In this document: positions 53,900 through 64,000 of the stretch, one piece after another | Layout: every line of letters begins with the position of its first letter | Numbering within the stretch: position 1 is the stretch's first letter | Source of the DNA: Bisporella sp. PMI_857 | Lineage: Eukaryota > Ascomycota > Leotiomycetes > Helotiales > Helotiaceae | Length of the DNA stretch: 64,000 bases | Direction of reading: 5' to 3' | Assembly: GCA_021307315.1 (NCBI GenBank) | Contig: JAJSPD010000022.1 | Coordinates: 650,465-714,464, forward strand | Notes under the pieces: generated by a model | The model's input: the letters and a program-made list of their open reading frames with translations, nothing else | The model's database searches: none | What the model was told of the DNA's origin: nothing | Translations under genes and position numbers: made by a program

Positions 53900-56800
53900 G
53901 CACATCGATTATATTAACTGAGCAGTTCTATAAGTAAAATTTAGCTTTCGATTTTTAAATACGGATAATTCTTTGCTTCGAAACTGCTCAAAGTTAAAAA
54001 GACTTTTAAAAAGCAACTTATTCAAAGTTTTAACTCGTAAAACCGCAATATATAAAAAACCGATACAATGCTTTTTTTGATTCAAGTTTAACACAACTTG
54101 AAGAAGCGTTAGTTTTTGACTTTTGTGAACTGTAATAGCATATGCCAGCCGTATAGGAAACTGCGTACGAAAACAGGAAACGCTTTTGTAATTATATATA
54201 TAAAAAGAAAGTAATACCGGCACGATTTCGGGCGGACAGTCTGGAAAATCTAGCCCGGTATAAGTGTCAAAACGAACGAGCAATACCGAAAGTATAGCTG
54301 TAAAAAGATTTGCACTTGCAGGCCAAATATATTAACAATAGTACCCATAGAGCCGTTAACTAAGCTATGTTCAGTTTATAAATTGGCTGTAAGTATAACA
54401 CGAGCGTCGATATATATGTAAAGTTTTGGTGACAAATTATTAGCTTTATTTTCAGTAGCTCGAGCAGCGCTACGGCCGGTATGCCGAGCTGTAATTTTGA
54501 TAACAAGCTGTTGTAATGCAGCTAAAGAAGTAAAGTTCCGTTTCGTGACTTCGTTTTTTAGTGTAATAGAGTTGCAAAGCAGTCGTAAAACTTTGATTTC
54601 GGAGTGCGGAAAACGTATTTGCTACGCGTGTACAAAGCAGTTCTCAGCTAGCAATTGACAACTGAGAAACCCGTAACTTACTTAAAACAGCCCGAAACTT
54701 GGTTGAAAAATCGTTTTCTTTTGTTGCCGTATAATCTGAGTTAGTCGAAAGATCGATTAAAAGTTCGATATAAGTACTGGCTTTTAATGGCATGAGGCTC
54801 GGTTTGAACAGCCGAAACATATAATGGCTTTTCCTTACAGGCGGCAATTGAAAGAAATCTCCACACAACAAAATGTTTACACCTTCCGAAAGGAAGTGTA
54901 CTTGAAGGAAAAATCGCCCGTAAACGATCGTCAATCAGCGACAGAGTTTTCAAGTCTATCATAGATTTTTCATCAATAATTAGAAATTGACAATCCCGAA
55001 ACCGACTTTGTAAAGCCTGTAAAGTCGACGTACTAATATCAGATCCTTTGTTTTGACTGGAAGCTGAAGTAAACTATGTAATGTCTGGCCCGTAATATTG
55101 AAAGCTGCTACACCTGTAGGAGCACTTCGGAATACCGGATCGCTTTTCCGGCTTCGATTGCAAGCTTAGAAGGCGAGCACAGATTTTCAACAGTGTATAC
55201 GTTTTCCGGACCCGGCAACGCTATTACATTTAATAGTAGTTGAGAAGGTATAGGCTTTAGTGCTGCTGCATTGAGTACGTGAGCGTACTGAAAAACAACC
55301 GTATTGTAAAGCTTCAGCTGCTTTGCATTTAAGGTTTCGGGCGAAGAATCAACCGTAACAATTGTGCAGCCTGATTATCATCCTTAAACTGCTTCCATAT
55401 ATTCGGGCGTATATTGCAGCGACCGATATGTGCAGACCAGTCATATTCCGATCAAGTAAACGTTGACCCAGCCCAGTAGTGTCGACTTGTGAAAGATCAT
55501 GACCTGGGCGCCGGCGAGCTAAAGCTCAAATTCATTTAATAGAGCATCGTCTCTTCTTCCGAATCTAGCTCAATATCACTATCATCGGACTCTGAGTCTT
55601 CGTCAGATACCGGGTCGGTATAGTAGTCCGAGGGATGAGAATGCGCCTGTACACAGGCCGAAAACGCGTCGCTGTAAACCGTAAACTTGCCCGTCAACCG
55701 AAAGTAAGTCTCCCATTCTGTAAACGGATGGTGCAGCATAAGTTTTACTCGGCAATAGTCCGTATACTCAGCGAGGCTGGGTGGCTTGAATACCGTGGAT
55801 AATAGTTAATAACACGAAGTTTCGCTCGAGGCCGGCGTAACCACTTGATCCAATCCCAGCCCTGTAAACACTCAAACAAAGAAAGATTAACAAGCGCAAG
55901 ATCGACCGAATCCTGACGCCGTTCTCGATATCGCCGTAAGTAGAACGCTGTGCGGAAACTTCTCCAGATTCAAGAAATATCAAATCTTTCTGTTGCTCTT
56001 CCGGGCGGCAGTCAAGATTTACAACTTGCCGGGTGGATTCTTGCACCGGAAGCTCTAATAGGATATGAGATACTTCTTGAGCAGACCAGTCACGTTCCCC
56101 AATTAGCTTATTTAGCAACCGAGAAACAAAAGACAGCAAAGGAGCGCGGTCATTAATATAAGGAAGAATTTGGGCCTGAAGCTCTGTATATGACACCGAA
56201 GACTTTTCGGCTTTCGAAACGTATTTCCCTAAATAAGATAACACTGCGTGAATTGTAACAGGCGGCTGAATATCGGTATTGGCCAGCCAGCCTAGCGTGA
56301 TTACAGGTGCTACCTGGTTCAGAATAGCATGGTTTCGGGCGGGAGAAAAAATCAAATCTTTGTGGTTGATATCTTTAGTTACTACCGCAGTGTCGAATAG
56401 AGGTCTCGGGAAGAAAAACCGACAAGTTGGAGGAGCTAACGAGCCTTTTTTCGCCCGTAAACAGTAGCTCTGGTACAAGTGCTGTGGCGTTGAAGGCGAT
56501 TAATTAGAGCCGTAAATTGATCTGCGGTGTTTTCTACATCCGCAAACGCAAGAGACGCTGGATTCCGAGCGTCCGGAAGCCGTGCTTGATTCGGGTTTTC
56601 TGCTGTAATTCGCGCGCCCCAGTATTGAGCAAATTCCTCTAGTCTTACAGGCGTAACTGGGTCAAGTTGAGGTGCGTCTGGGATCCAAAACAGTCCGTGA
56701 AAGTGGCCCGACCCGCGATCTTGCCATCAGAACGATCCCACGCATCCGTAAACCCCAGAAATGGCTTAACACGTGCTGTACAAAGGCGGTAAACCGAATG

Positions 56801-58550
56801 TAAAGGTAGTGGGCGATAATATGAGGGCATGCCTGAACACTGTCCCATATCCATTTCCGTACTACGATTTCATTACCTGTAGGAAGCTCGTTTCGGCCCG
56901 GCAAGTGACGGTGTAGGTCATTCCATTGCATATCAGCCGAACTAAACGTAAGGAAAACAGGTGCTGCGTCAGAGCTAAGAAATCGAGCTTGAGCCTGTAA
57001 AGCATTGCTTCGATTTCTCCAGAATGGGCGTGTGCCGGTTAAACAGCTACCTTGACGAACAATTTGAGGCAGGATATGATCCGAATTGTTGACAACGTTT
57101 CTACCAGCTCTTCACGGGTAAGATCTTTGGTTTCCGGGTGCTTAGAAACGTAAAACCGGGCCGATTTGCTAGCTTTTCGCCGCATCAAAATATTGAAAAC
57201 CAAAAACCGCCAGCGAGGGTGCTGGCCAAATCTGCATCCTTATAGCAAAGTAATGCCGCGCATACTCCGCCAGGCTGACTTTACGGATCCGTGAAGCATT
57301 GAACTCTGCGCGGCCGGTAGGATAGAGAGTTGGAAAACCATAGCAAACAGCCTATCGTTTCCGGCTGCTTCATCTAAAGGAGTTGAACGAATAGAGGTGC
57401 TGGCAGGCCGTAATCTGATGGGATTTGAGCTGTACGCTCGGCTGTAAAGCTGCTAAAATTAAATCAACTTCTGTAGCGTCGACGCCAATATTGAGAACCA
57501 TTGATTGAGAATTTGGTGGGGCAGTTCGCTGTCTGTAACAGGCGGTACAGGATCCGGATTCAAATCACTATCAGAGTTATTATTTTCAACAATAGAAAGA
57601 ATAGAGGAAGAAACATCACCGTTTTCCGGAAGCGTATCAATACGGGCTGTTGAAATTGTAATATCTCTGTAATCTGGATGGTGAGCCTGTAGAAACCGAA
57701 GCCAAGTTAAAACTCGATCTTTACGGACCCGAAAATCCTTTGTGTACTGGCGAGAATATCGAGAATCGGCTGTATAACACTGTCGGAAGGCCGTAAAAGC
57801 ACTATATCTAAGTCAGCAGGCAAATTAGGTAATATATCAACCGTTTTGACAATATTTTGCGTAAAGCTCACGCAATGGCCCGAATAGTGATATTGATGGC
57901 CGCGAACGCGATGAACAACCATTTGAACGTGTGAACGGGCAATAATCTTCTTCAACTTGCTTAAAGCTGGCAAGTAAGAAGGAACTCCCCAGGATCCATA
58001 TTATTATCCACGCTCATCAAAAAAGGTAACTGGTTGTTTTTGTCTCGTAGAGAACACCGCCGACAAAGTCCGGCCCGTAAGTGCATTTCAAACCAGCGTT
58101 CATTACACCGGCTACAGGTTTCCATTTCTATAGCATTCATAGCTTCGTGAAAGTTCTGAATATACTGCCATTGCTCCGCAGATATAAAACCCGGCTCTGC
58201 CGCAGGTTGTTGAAGAGGTTGTTCAATAGTAATTTCGGGTACAGGAGGAGGAGGAGGAGGAGGCGGCGGCAGCATTGTTTCTGAAGGAAGACGTGGCTGA
58301 GTAGTCTCTAAGCTTGCAACAGGTGTTTCCGGGTATGTAACAACGTTCGCAGATCGATTGACACGTTTTCGGGGCCGTATATTAGAGTCGACAGGTTGTA
58401 AAGCTCGTTTTTGTCGAGCTCGAGCTTGAGTTTCACGGCACCGAGAACAGGTAGCCAATAGTCTACTAGCAGGATTAGCAGGATTTTGAAGAAATAGAGA
58501 GAGATCACGCGTATTAGCACACGCAGAGCAACATTTGGAAGCCATTGCAA
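53900..58550 (-). pseudogene. Helitron Rep-helicase pseudogene
   Basis: In order on the minus strand: an N-terminal zinc-finger and DUF6570-like part (58545-57707: SKCCSACANT, CSRCNERWFEMHLRAGLC, IARSHVQMVVHRVRGHQYHY SGHCVSF), the Helitron-like N domain (MQWNDLHRHLPGRNELPTGN, about 56930), the HUH motif GSGHFHGLFW (about 56687-56715), and the Rep tyrosine motif YLGKYVSK (about 56212-56235). The Pif1 helicase follows, with GDFFQLPPV (about 54836-54862) and LAYAITVHKSQKLTL (about 54120). Frameshifts and stops occur throughout, so it cannot be translated, but all key Rep motifs are still readable. Confidence 0.85.
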
Positions 58551-58861
58551 GTGTATTGAATAGATTGGTTAATAGTTTGTTAATATTTGATATTTTGCTT
58601 ACAGCTTCAGGGTTTACAGGTCAAAAAAAACATTCTGTGGCCAGCGCACCGACCAGTAAACGACCCGTGCAAAAAGTCAATCAATAATAACATTTTCAGG
58701 CTTTGGTAAAAGCCTGTAAAAGCCTGTAAGAGCCTGTAAAAAAGTCAATCTTGGGGCTAAGCCCCCAAACCCCCTATCTCGCTGCGCTCAGCCTTTTTAG
58801 CAACGCACCGACCTGTAAATGGCCCGTGAAAAAGCACTATCACGTGAAAGTGTTTTTTTTA

Positions 58862-59234
58862 AGTCACATGATTCCAATTCTGCCCCCAGAGCCCTTACTT
58901 GGTTAGGTATCACGTGCACACCCACACTGGGTCATCACTTTAGTAAGAAAGCAAGCTTTCTAATGATCAAAAGAGCCTGAAGGATACTTGCGTTCCGAGG
59001 TCCACAAAGAGTTAAACAGCAGACTACCCCACCTGGGTTAAGCTGAAGGCGGGGTTACCTGCATGCATGACACAAAACTGATATGTTACGCGGTTAGCAA
59101 GCAATATGGTGGGGCATTATTGCGAGATACCTGGGTGTGCTATCAGGCTCCGAGTTCCCTTTGCTACAATTTTGCTTTTCAGTGAAGTTTAAAGCGTCTC
59201 AACCATCTACTCATTCTAGTTTTAACTTTCTCTA
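58862..59234. other. Promoter-side intergenic of the second SDR
   Basis: No coding sequence. CATCTACTCATTCTAGTTTT and AACTTTCTCTA just before the ATG at 59235 fit a pyrimidine-rich fungal leader. Confidence 0.35.
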
Positions 59235-60166
59235 ATGGCTGCACAACTCAAAGACAAGACAGCTTTGGTCACAGGAGCCGGCTCTGGGATATGTTTGGCA
59301 TTTGCAAAGCTGCTGCTGGCAAATGGCTGCAATGTTGTCATTGCAGACCTTCAACTCTTACCGGAGGCTCAATCCCTGGTAACTGAAACTACAGACGCAA
59401 AACCAAAAGCAATCTTCAAGAAGACGGATGTCACAGACTGGAATGAACTACAAGCAGCGTTCGATATAGCTCTTGAGGAGTTTGGTGGGCTTCATATTGT
59501 GTGTCCAGGAGCTGGTATTTTCGAACCAGTATGTATCCTTCTCAATCCGAGATGTTAACTTGACATTTGATTGTGAAATAGCTTTGGTCCAGCTTTTTTA
59601 ATTTTGACGGCGGTGTTGACAATAACTCCACGTCATCTTATAAAACCCTTGACATCAATGTCAATCATCCAATCCGTGCGACCCAGCTTGCGATTGACAG
59701 CTTCATCCGCCAAAAGCTCGATCGAGGGAATGTGGTTCACATCTCATCTATAGCCGCACAAAAAACGCCATTTCCAGTTCCCATTTATTCCGCAAGCAAA
59801 CACGCTATCTCCGGCTTTGTGCGCTGTCTAGCTCCGCTAGATATCTCCCACAAAATACGTGTCAATGCAGTTGCTCCTGGTATCGTAAAGACACCGATTT
59901 GGACCCAGAGTAAGGATAAATTGCTATGGTTCGATGATAACGTTGACACATGGGTCACGCCCGAAGAAGTTGCTGATGTTATGCTTGATCTAATTGTCAA
60001 CGATGAATGGGTTGGCGGAACGATACTTGAGGTTGGATCGGGCAATGTGAGATCCGTGCAGGCATTCAATGATCCTGGCCCTCAAGGATCTGGGCATCAA
60101 GTTTCAAATGCCAATGAAGCTGTGGTGAACTCCTTTGCTTTGATTAAAGAGAGATTTGGGAAATAG
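59235..60166 (+). CDS. Short-chain dehydrogenase (15-hydroxyprostaglandin dehydrogenase-like)
   Basis: Exons 59235-59528 and 59582-60166 flank a 53-bp intron (GTATGT...AATAG, with a GTTAACT branch region), giving 292 residues. It has ALVTGAGSGI at the dinucleotide fold, SSIA with the catalytic Ser, and YSASK (YxxxK), then NAVAPGIVKTPIW and a C-terminal GGTILEVGSGNVR. This pattern matches fungal SDRs annotated as 15-hydroxyprostaglandin dehydrogenase-like; real substrates are unknown. Two oddities: the glycine motif reads TGAGSGIC, with Cys replacing the last Gly of TGxxxGxG, and the usual NxAG after beta-4 reads CPGAG. Confidence 0.88.
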
Positions 60167-60435
60167 GCTTGCGTACTCACACAATTACTATACACTTTGG
60201 GCATCTATATACAAGAATGCATACATTGCCTAGAAATTATCATAGTACGGTATTTACGTGAGATGGCTGTCATATTATAGTGTATTTCTTCCTTCAATTG
60301 ACAGTCCAGAAGTATCAGTATACATGCCAACGGAGTTTCAGCTGGTTACATTTGGACAAGTATACTTCACATCCACGCTTCTAAACCAGCATATCTGTTC
60401 TGCCCTATGCGTCAAATTCATAATATAGCTACGTA
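60167..60435. other. Convergent 3' intergenic
   Basis: The spacer between the SDR (plus) and the coiled-coil gene (minus). Nothing else is seen. Confidence 0.4.
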
Positions 60436-61620
60436 TCATGGCTTCGTTTCGGCTGTCAAAAGTGTTGGTTTCACGTACCAAAGCAATTTGCAAGGAGCAT
60501 GTTTATCTCTGGCGATCTCCAGGAAATAGCCCACCACATAGGAAGCTCGCCGATTCGCCATATCGAATTCTCGCTTGAGCTTTATAATGCGATCTGCCAA
60601 GGCCCCGTTTCCCTGTTGTAGCCTCTCGTTGCTATCAGCAAGCTTTGTCTTCTCCCTCTCGTGACCGACGTTGGCAGCCAGTAGCCGTTTGTTGTGTGCA
60701 TTGAGATCATCCTGAAGTGTGGCAAGTCTTGTGTTCTCCCTTTGAAGTTTTGAGTTGCCATTAGTAAAAACTGTATTCTCTTGCTTATGCTTGCATGATC
60801 TGCTAAAAGTTTTTCATGCTGCGCGTTAAGTTCGCTACATCTTTGACAAAGTTTTATCATGATTTTCTTGAAGCCAGTATTGCTTTCTATGAGCCTGGTC
60901 ATGCCGTCATCACCTTGCAATTCCTTCAACTTTGCCTCCACCCATCTCATCTTTCGTGTTTCTCCGTCTAATCTATCCTGCGCCTTGCCGCGTACGGGCG
61001 ATGAGCGGTTTGATTTGAGTGCTGTAGGGTCGTCTCTGGATAAATATCTGATACCCGAACAATGAATTTGCACTGAGAGAGTTGTGATACAATTCTAGCC
61101 ACTGGCGACCTTCATCAGAGTCCTCAAAAGAAATGAAATATTCAAATCTGTGCCATCAAAGCTCTCTATCATGTACATTTTAACCTGCTCCTTCATCATG
61201 CCAAAAGTTTCCTGGCGTCTTAGGCAACCTTCGATTGGTATGAGTAGATATGGAGTAGTTTTAAGTTCATGTAAAATGCTTCCCTTTCCGAATTCGATGT
61301 CTTCGTTTTCCTCTCCTTGTGATTTTTTTTTTGCTTACATCTTGGGCCTGCCCGACAGTCAGCTCTATCCACTCTCCCAGCGAGTGTCTCTGCAACCTAC
61401 CAGTATACATTTGATGCGACTCATTGGTGGTACTGGGTTTTGATGCCTTTGATTTGGCTGTATTGATGATAGATGAGCTAGGTGTGGCTGAGTCATCTAG
61501 CTGAGTTAGGTTATCCTTTGGTTGAGCTTGCATTGTTCCGAGGTGGTGGTTGGAAGTAAGCGCTGTCGGGCCGTTGCGTTTCGTCAAGTACTCATATTCC
61601 ATCTCATTGTCTATTCTCAA
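60436..61620 (-). CDS. Coiled-coil protein of unknown function, several single-base shifts
   Basis: Start at 61620 (MRIDNEMEYEYLTKRNGPTA), Ser/Thr-rich N-terminus, then LGEWIELTVGQAQDVSKKK. At a run of ten A (about 61323-61332) the frame must shift to give GEENEDIEFGKGSILHELKT, TPYLLIPIEGCLRRQETFGM, MIESFDGT. A second shift at a T run gives FEYFISFEDSDEGRQWLELY HNSL. Further shifts lead to KMRWVEAKLKELQGDDGMTR, LCQRCSELNAQHEKLLADH and a coiled-coil tail (NSKLQRENTRLATLQDDLNA, ADRIIKLKREFDMANRRA) with stop at 60436. Heptad-rich segments imply dimerisation. It is either a decaying gene or one affected by base-calling errors; no domain name can be given. Confidence 0.5.
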
Positions 61621-62340
61621 CAGTCACTGACAGGTTAAACTTTAGTGCCATCGTGTAGATTAGATAAGCAATTATGCAGCATAGGTCCAACAACGTCCTT
61701 GCGTGCGGCCTGTCTGATTGTACTATGAAACTCAGAGGCTGCAATGACAAAGATACATAATCATTGGGTATTGCTGGGGGAGAAGTTTTGGTAGGGAATT
61801 TGAGGTTGGTGTGTAGAGGGACTAATGTGGTAACCAATTTCCATTCCGGCGGCGGCTCTCAATGTCATTTCTACATCACTTTTCTATCCTGTGTTCTGCC
61901 TTTGACAGCTCATTTGATTTTTAAGTTATATATAACTTTACTGATGTCAGCCAAACTCTTAAATGTATTCAGGACGAGCCCAAGTGCACATTTCTTTCCT
62001 TGCAAGGCCGACATGTGATGCGACTAGGGTCGTAAGGGACGTTATAGTATGTCCGGCAGGAAGGATTGTTTACGTCCATAATAAATAATACTATCAGCTT
62101 CCAGGTACCTCCCAAATGTGCGTACTCCAGTAGGAAATCGAAAAGGTGATCGAGGTAGGGTAGGAGGAAAGGTAGGCTCGGGATCATATTCACCTCAAAT
62201 CAAGTGAATGAGTGTACTTTGATTATTAGTAAACTGCAGCACGTTTCATACCATTTAAAAATGCCAATTTTCACACCTTGCCATGTCCATCAACCACCAA
62301 CATCAGCTCCAACTTCCTCTACCAGGTCACAGAACCTCAA
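61621..62340. other. Intergenic, no gene recognised
   Basis: The promoter side of the coiled-coil gene; no supported frame. Confidence 0.3.
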
Positions 62341-62357
62341 TTTCTTAGGTAATCAAT

Positions 62358-62594
62358 GCATTCAGATATAAATACGAACGAATTAATGAGCGCAGAGCAA
62401 TATCGGTGGTGCCAACAAGCCTTCCCAACCCTTGGGCAACCCCCCAACGTCCGAACCACTGCGGATGGCTGTTTGCAAGTAAAGAGAGGCTAGACGAGCA
62501 TGTTGGCCTTGAGCGCGAACAAGAAGAGAACGATATGGACATAGCTGAAGAAGGTAATGAACAAAAGACCGATCAGAAAGAAGATATCTTGTGA
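62358..62594 (+). CDS. Possible small protein, frame broken at a C run
   Basis: One frame gives MHSDINTNELMSAEQYRWCQ QAFPTLGQPP up to a run of six C (about 62441). The next frame gives QRPNHCGWLFASKERLDEHV, GLEREQEENDMDIAEEGNEQ and a stop at 62594. The joined protein would be about 78 residues with an acidic tail. The family is unknown and the call is tentative. Confidence 0.3.
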   Translation, partial: AFRYKYERINERRAISVVPTSLPNPWATPQRPNHCGWLFASKERLDEHVGLEREQEENDMDIAEEGNEQKTDQKEDIL

Positions 62595-64000
62595 GTCTTT
62601 CTACCTCTGTATCTTCTGTTGTGCTGGTCTCGCCTCGTAAATAGGGAAATGCCGTCGGCAATATCATTGCATCTAAGCAACCAATATCTTTACAAAGGCA
62701 GCTTGGTTGGCTGATCTTTGGGCGCCATCACAGAGGATGCGTAAGTACTGGCACGCTGTCGACTAAGGTTGTTCGTTAGGCTTCAACACAATAGGCATAG
62801 TCACGGTCTGATGTGGAGCAAACTCTGGTACTTCATCATGCAAAATTCCATTCTCCTTTCTTATCGTCATATTAGATACGGTAGCGGCCAAAATCGCTTT
62901 CGGAGGTCATTGTCCGCCCACATTTCTTACTGAGCTAGCTGCGATGGCTGCTCTGCATTAGCAATGGACCCCTGGTATGGGCACTCTAGGCTGGGATACC
63001 ATCGATAGATAGGAGTCTCTACGGGGGATAGACATTCGTGCTGTAGAGCATTCTAAAAATCGACTATGAATGGAAAGCTACAAAGCTTTCAAACGTCACA
63101 AATTGCAAGCATAAAATGCTTGCTTCTGCTCTGTGCTACTTAGCTGTTATGGGACCTCCCGGCCTTCAGGAATTGCAAAGCCCTAGTGTGTTCGGTACTG
63201 GGTGGAGGAACGCGGCGCACAGGTTCTATCATAGTATTAGGCTTGCACAACAATACCCGCAAAAGCCGCCCAGTTTTTTTATATGCGTTACAGAGAAGAA
63301 TTGTTTAGGATATTCCTAGAGGTGACAGGTACTAGGCCTAACATCATTGTCGCTTGCCGATAGGCCTGACTTATGGTGGTAAAAGGTAGGTCGGTCTCTA
63401 TGCCAGGTAGGCGACAAAGCTGACTGTGTGCTACCTTTAACCAGGCTTAGCTCCGCTTTACAGAAATGGTTATTGATAGCTGAAGCTAGTTGACAAGAAT
63501 ATATATTATTAATCTTCCCACACGGTCGATTTTCTAGATAAACTGTGTAGCTGGCTAAAAGTCACTCATCGCCCATCTCGGATGAAGGCTGTGAAGGTGC
63601 ACAGTGCAAATACTTGGTCGAACCCGACATGATAATCTTGAACCATTATTACTTTAGCGTGTATATAATGATGGATCTTGCAGTTACATTCGAGCTGGCC
63701 CATTGCAACCACTTATTGGAGTGACAGAGCCTGCTCATCTAATAATCCTTCACAGTACGAAGTATTCATCTCTGAAAGGCTGTCAACCATACTCGAAAGC
63801 AGCCATCACATGCGTCTTTTCATTGGTTTTAGATCAGTGATTAGCACGACCCCAGCATAGGCTTTGTCGCTTTCTTTCTTTAGCCGACCTTCTGTGAAAT
63901 TCCAGATGGATTCACGCTGCGATGCGCACAAGCTGGAACATGACTTGACGGAAAGCTAAATAGGGTCCTTTTCATTACAGTAGGTAGACTAGAGAGTAGC
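62595..64000. other. Right end, no gene recognised
   Basis: Only short frames (for example 63116-63319, MLASALCYLAVMGPPGLQEL) without family resemblance. No repeat from the rest of the window was found here. Confidence 0.35.

Larger units (their letters stand above)
51301..58861 (-). mobile_element. Decayed Helitron (approximate limits)
   Basis: The subterminal word AGCCCCCAAACCCCC with CGCTGCGCTC occurs at 51306-51342 and again, in the same orientation, at 58757-58793. The right side continues with a hairpin (AAAAAGCACT, 10-nt loop, AGTGTTTTTT at 58829-58858). Between them the minus strand encodes a broken Rep/helicase. The exact termini, TC and CTRR, could not be fixed, and the left limit may lie anywhere from 51.3 to 53.9 kb. 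Confidence 0.7.

Noticed and set aside
1..64000. tRNA, rRNA, CRISPR arrays, telomere repeats
   Set aside because: I looked for T-loop words, regular spacer arrays and TTAGGG runs and found none; the only regular arrays are coding repeats, minisatellites and LTR units.

Overview
The window looks like a transposon-rich accessory region of a filamentous ascomycete (Pezizomycotina). The reasons are short GT-AG introns of about 47-80 bp, a HET-domain protein, STAND/NLR-type proteins with TPR and ankyrin repeats, fungal families (DUF3425 bZIP, EBP, fungal SDRs), and repeats decayed in a RIP-like way (TGG and CAG/CAA codons turned into stops). I saw no tRNA, rRNA or CRISPR. The species cannot be named from this sequence alone.

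Layout. 1-2.5 kb: 3' part of an NB-ARC/TPR receptor. 4.0-4.8 kb: GNAT acetyltransferase, followed by relics of a patatin-like lipase and a SERAC1-type hydrolase. 6.4-7.6 kb: repeat fragments and a MITE. 8.0-8.5 kb: secreted peptidoglycan-binding-like protein. 9.6-10.9 kb: solo LTR and a polyketide synthase relic. 11.3-12.2 kb: EBP-family sterol isomerase-like gene. 12.5-13.0 kb: kinase relic. 13.5-16.6 kb: HET-ankyrin protein. 16.9-22.7 kb: mariner (holding an LTR), LINE relic, MITE, and a pogo element inside an LTR. 22.9-24.7 kb: beta-lactamase-fold hydrolase resembling fungal polyglycine hydrolases. 26.4-32.7 kb: MULE relic split by pogo, many solo LTRs, WD40 relic. 33.0-33.9 kb: conserved protein with a C-terminal membrane anchor. 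34.8-38.2 kb: MULE with perfect 107-bp inverted repeats and 9-bp target duplication. 38.4-39.5 kb: S66 LD-carboxypeptidase. 41.7-42.7 kb: DUF3425 bZIP regulator. 43.4-44.4 kb: SDR. 45.2 kb: Helitron-type end. 45.8-50.4 kb: STAND-type N-terminal/ubiquitin-like/ankyrin protein whose 3' end was rewritten by a hAT element with nested LTRs. 51.3-58.9 kb: decayed Helitron. 59.2-60.2 kb: second SDR. 60.4-61.6 kb: coiled-coil protein with several frameshifts.

Three repeat-domain receptor-like genes (TPR, HET-ANK, UBL-ANK), plus relics of other partners of fungal NLRs (patatin, SERAC1-type hydrolase, WD40), suggest a cluster for non-self recognition or innate immunity that transposons are rearranging. 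Their repeat units are nearly identical to one another within each gene. The remaining intact genes (acetyltransferase, EBP, SDRs, bZIP, two genes with bacterial-type cell-wall domains, a secreted-type hydrolase family member) look like accessory metabolism or interaction genes. Several genes carry single-base shifts next to homopolymers, which may be sequencing errors rather than true breaks.
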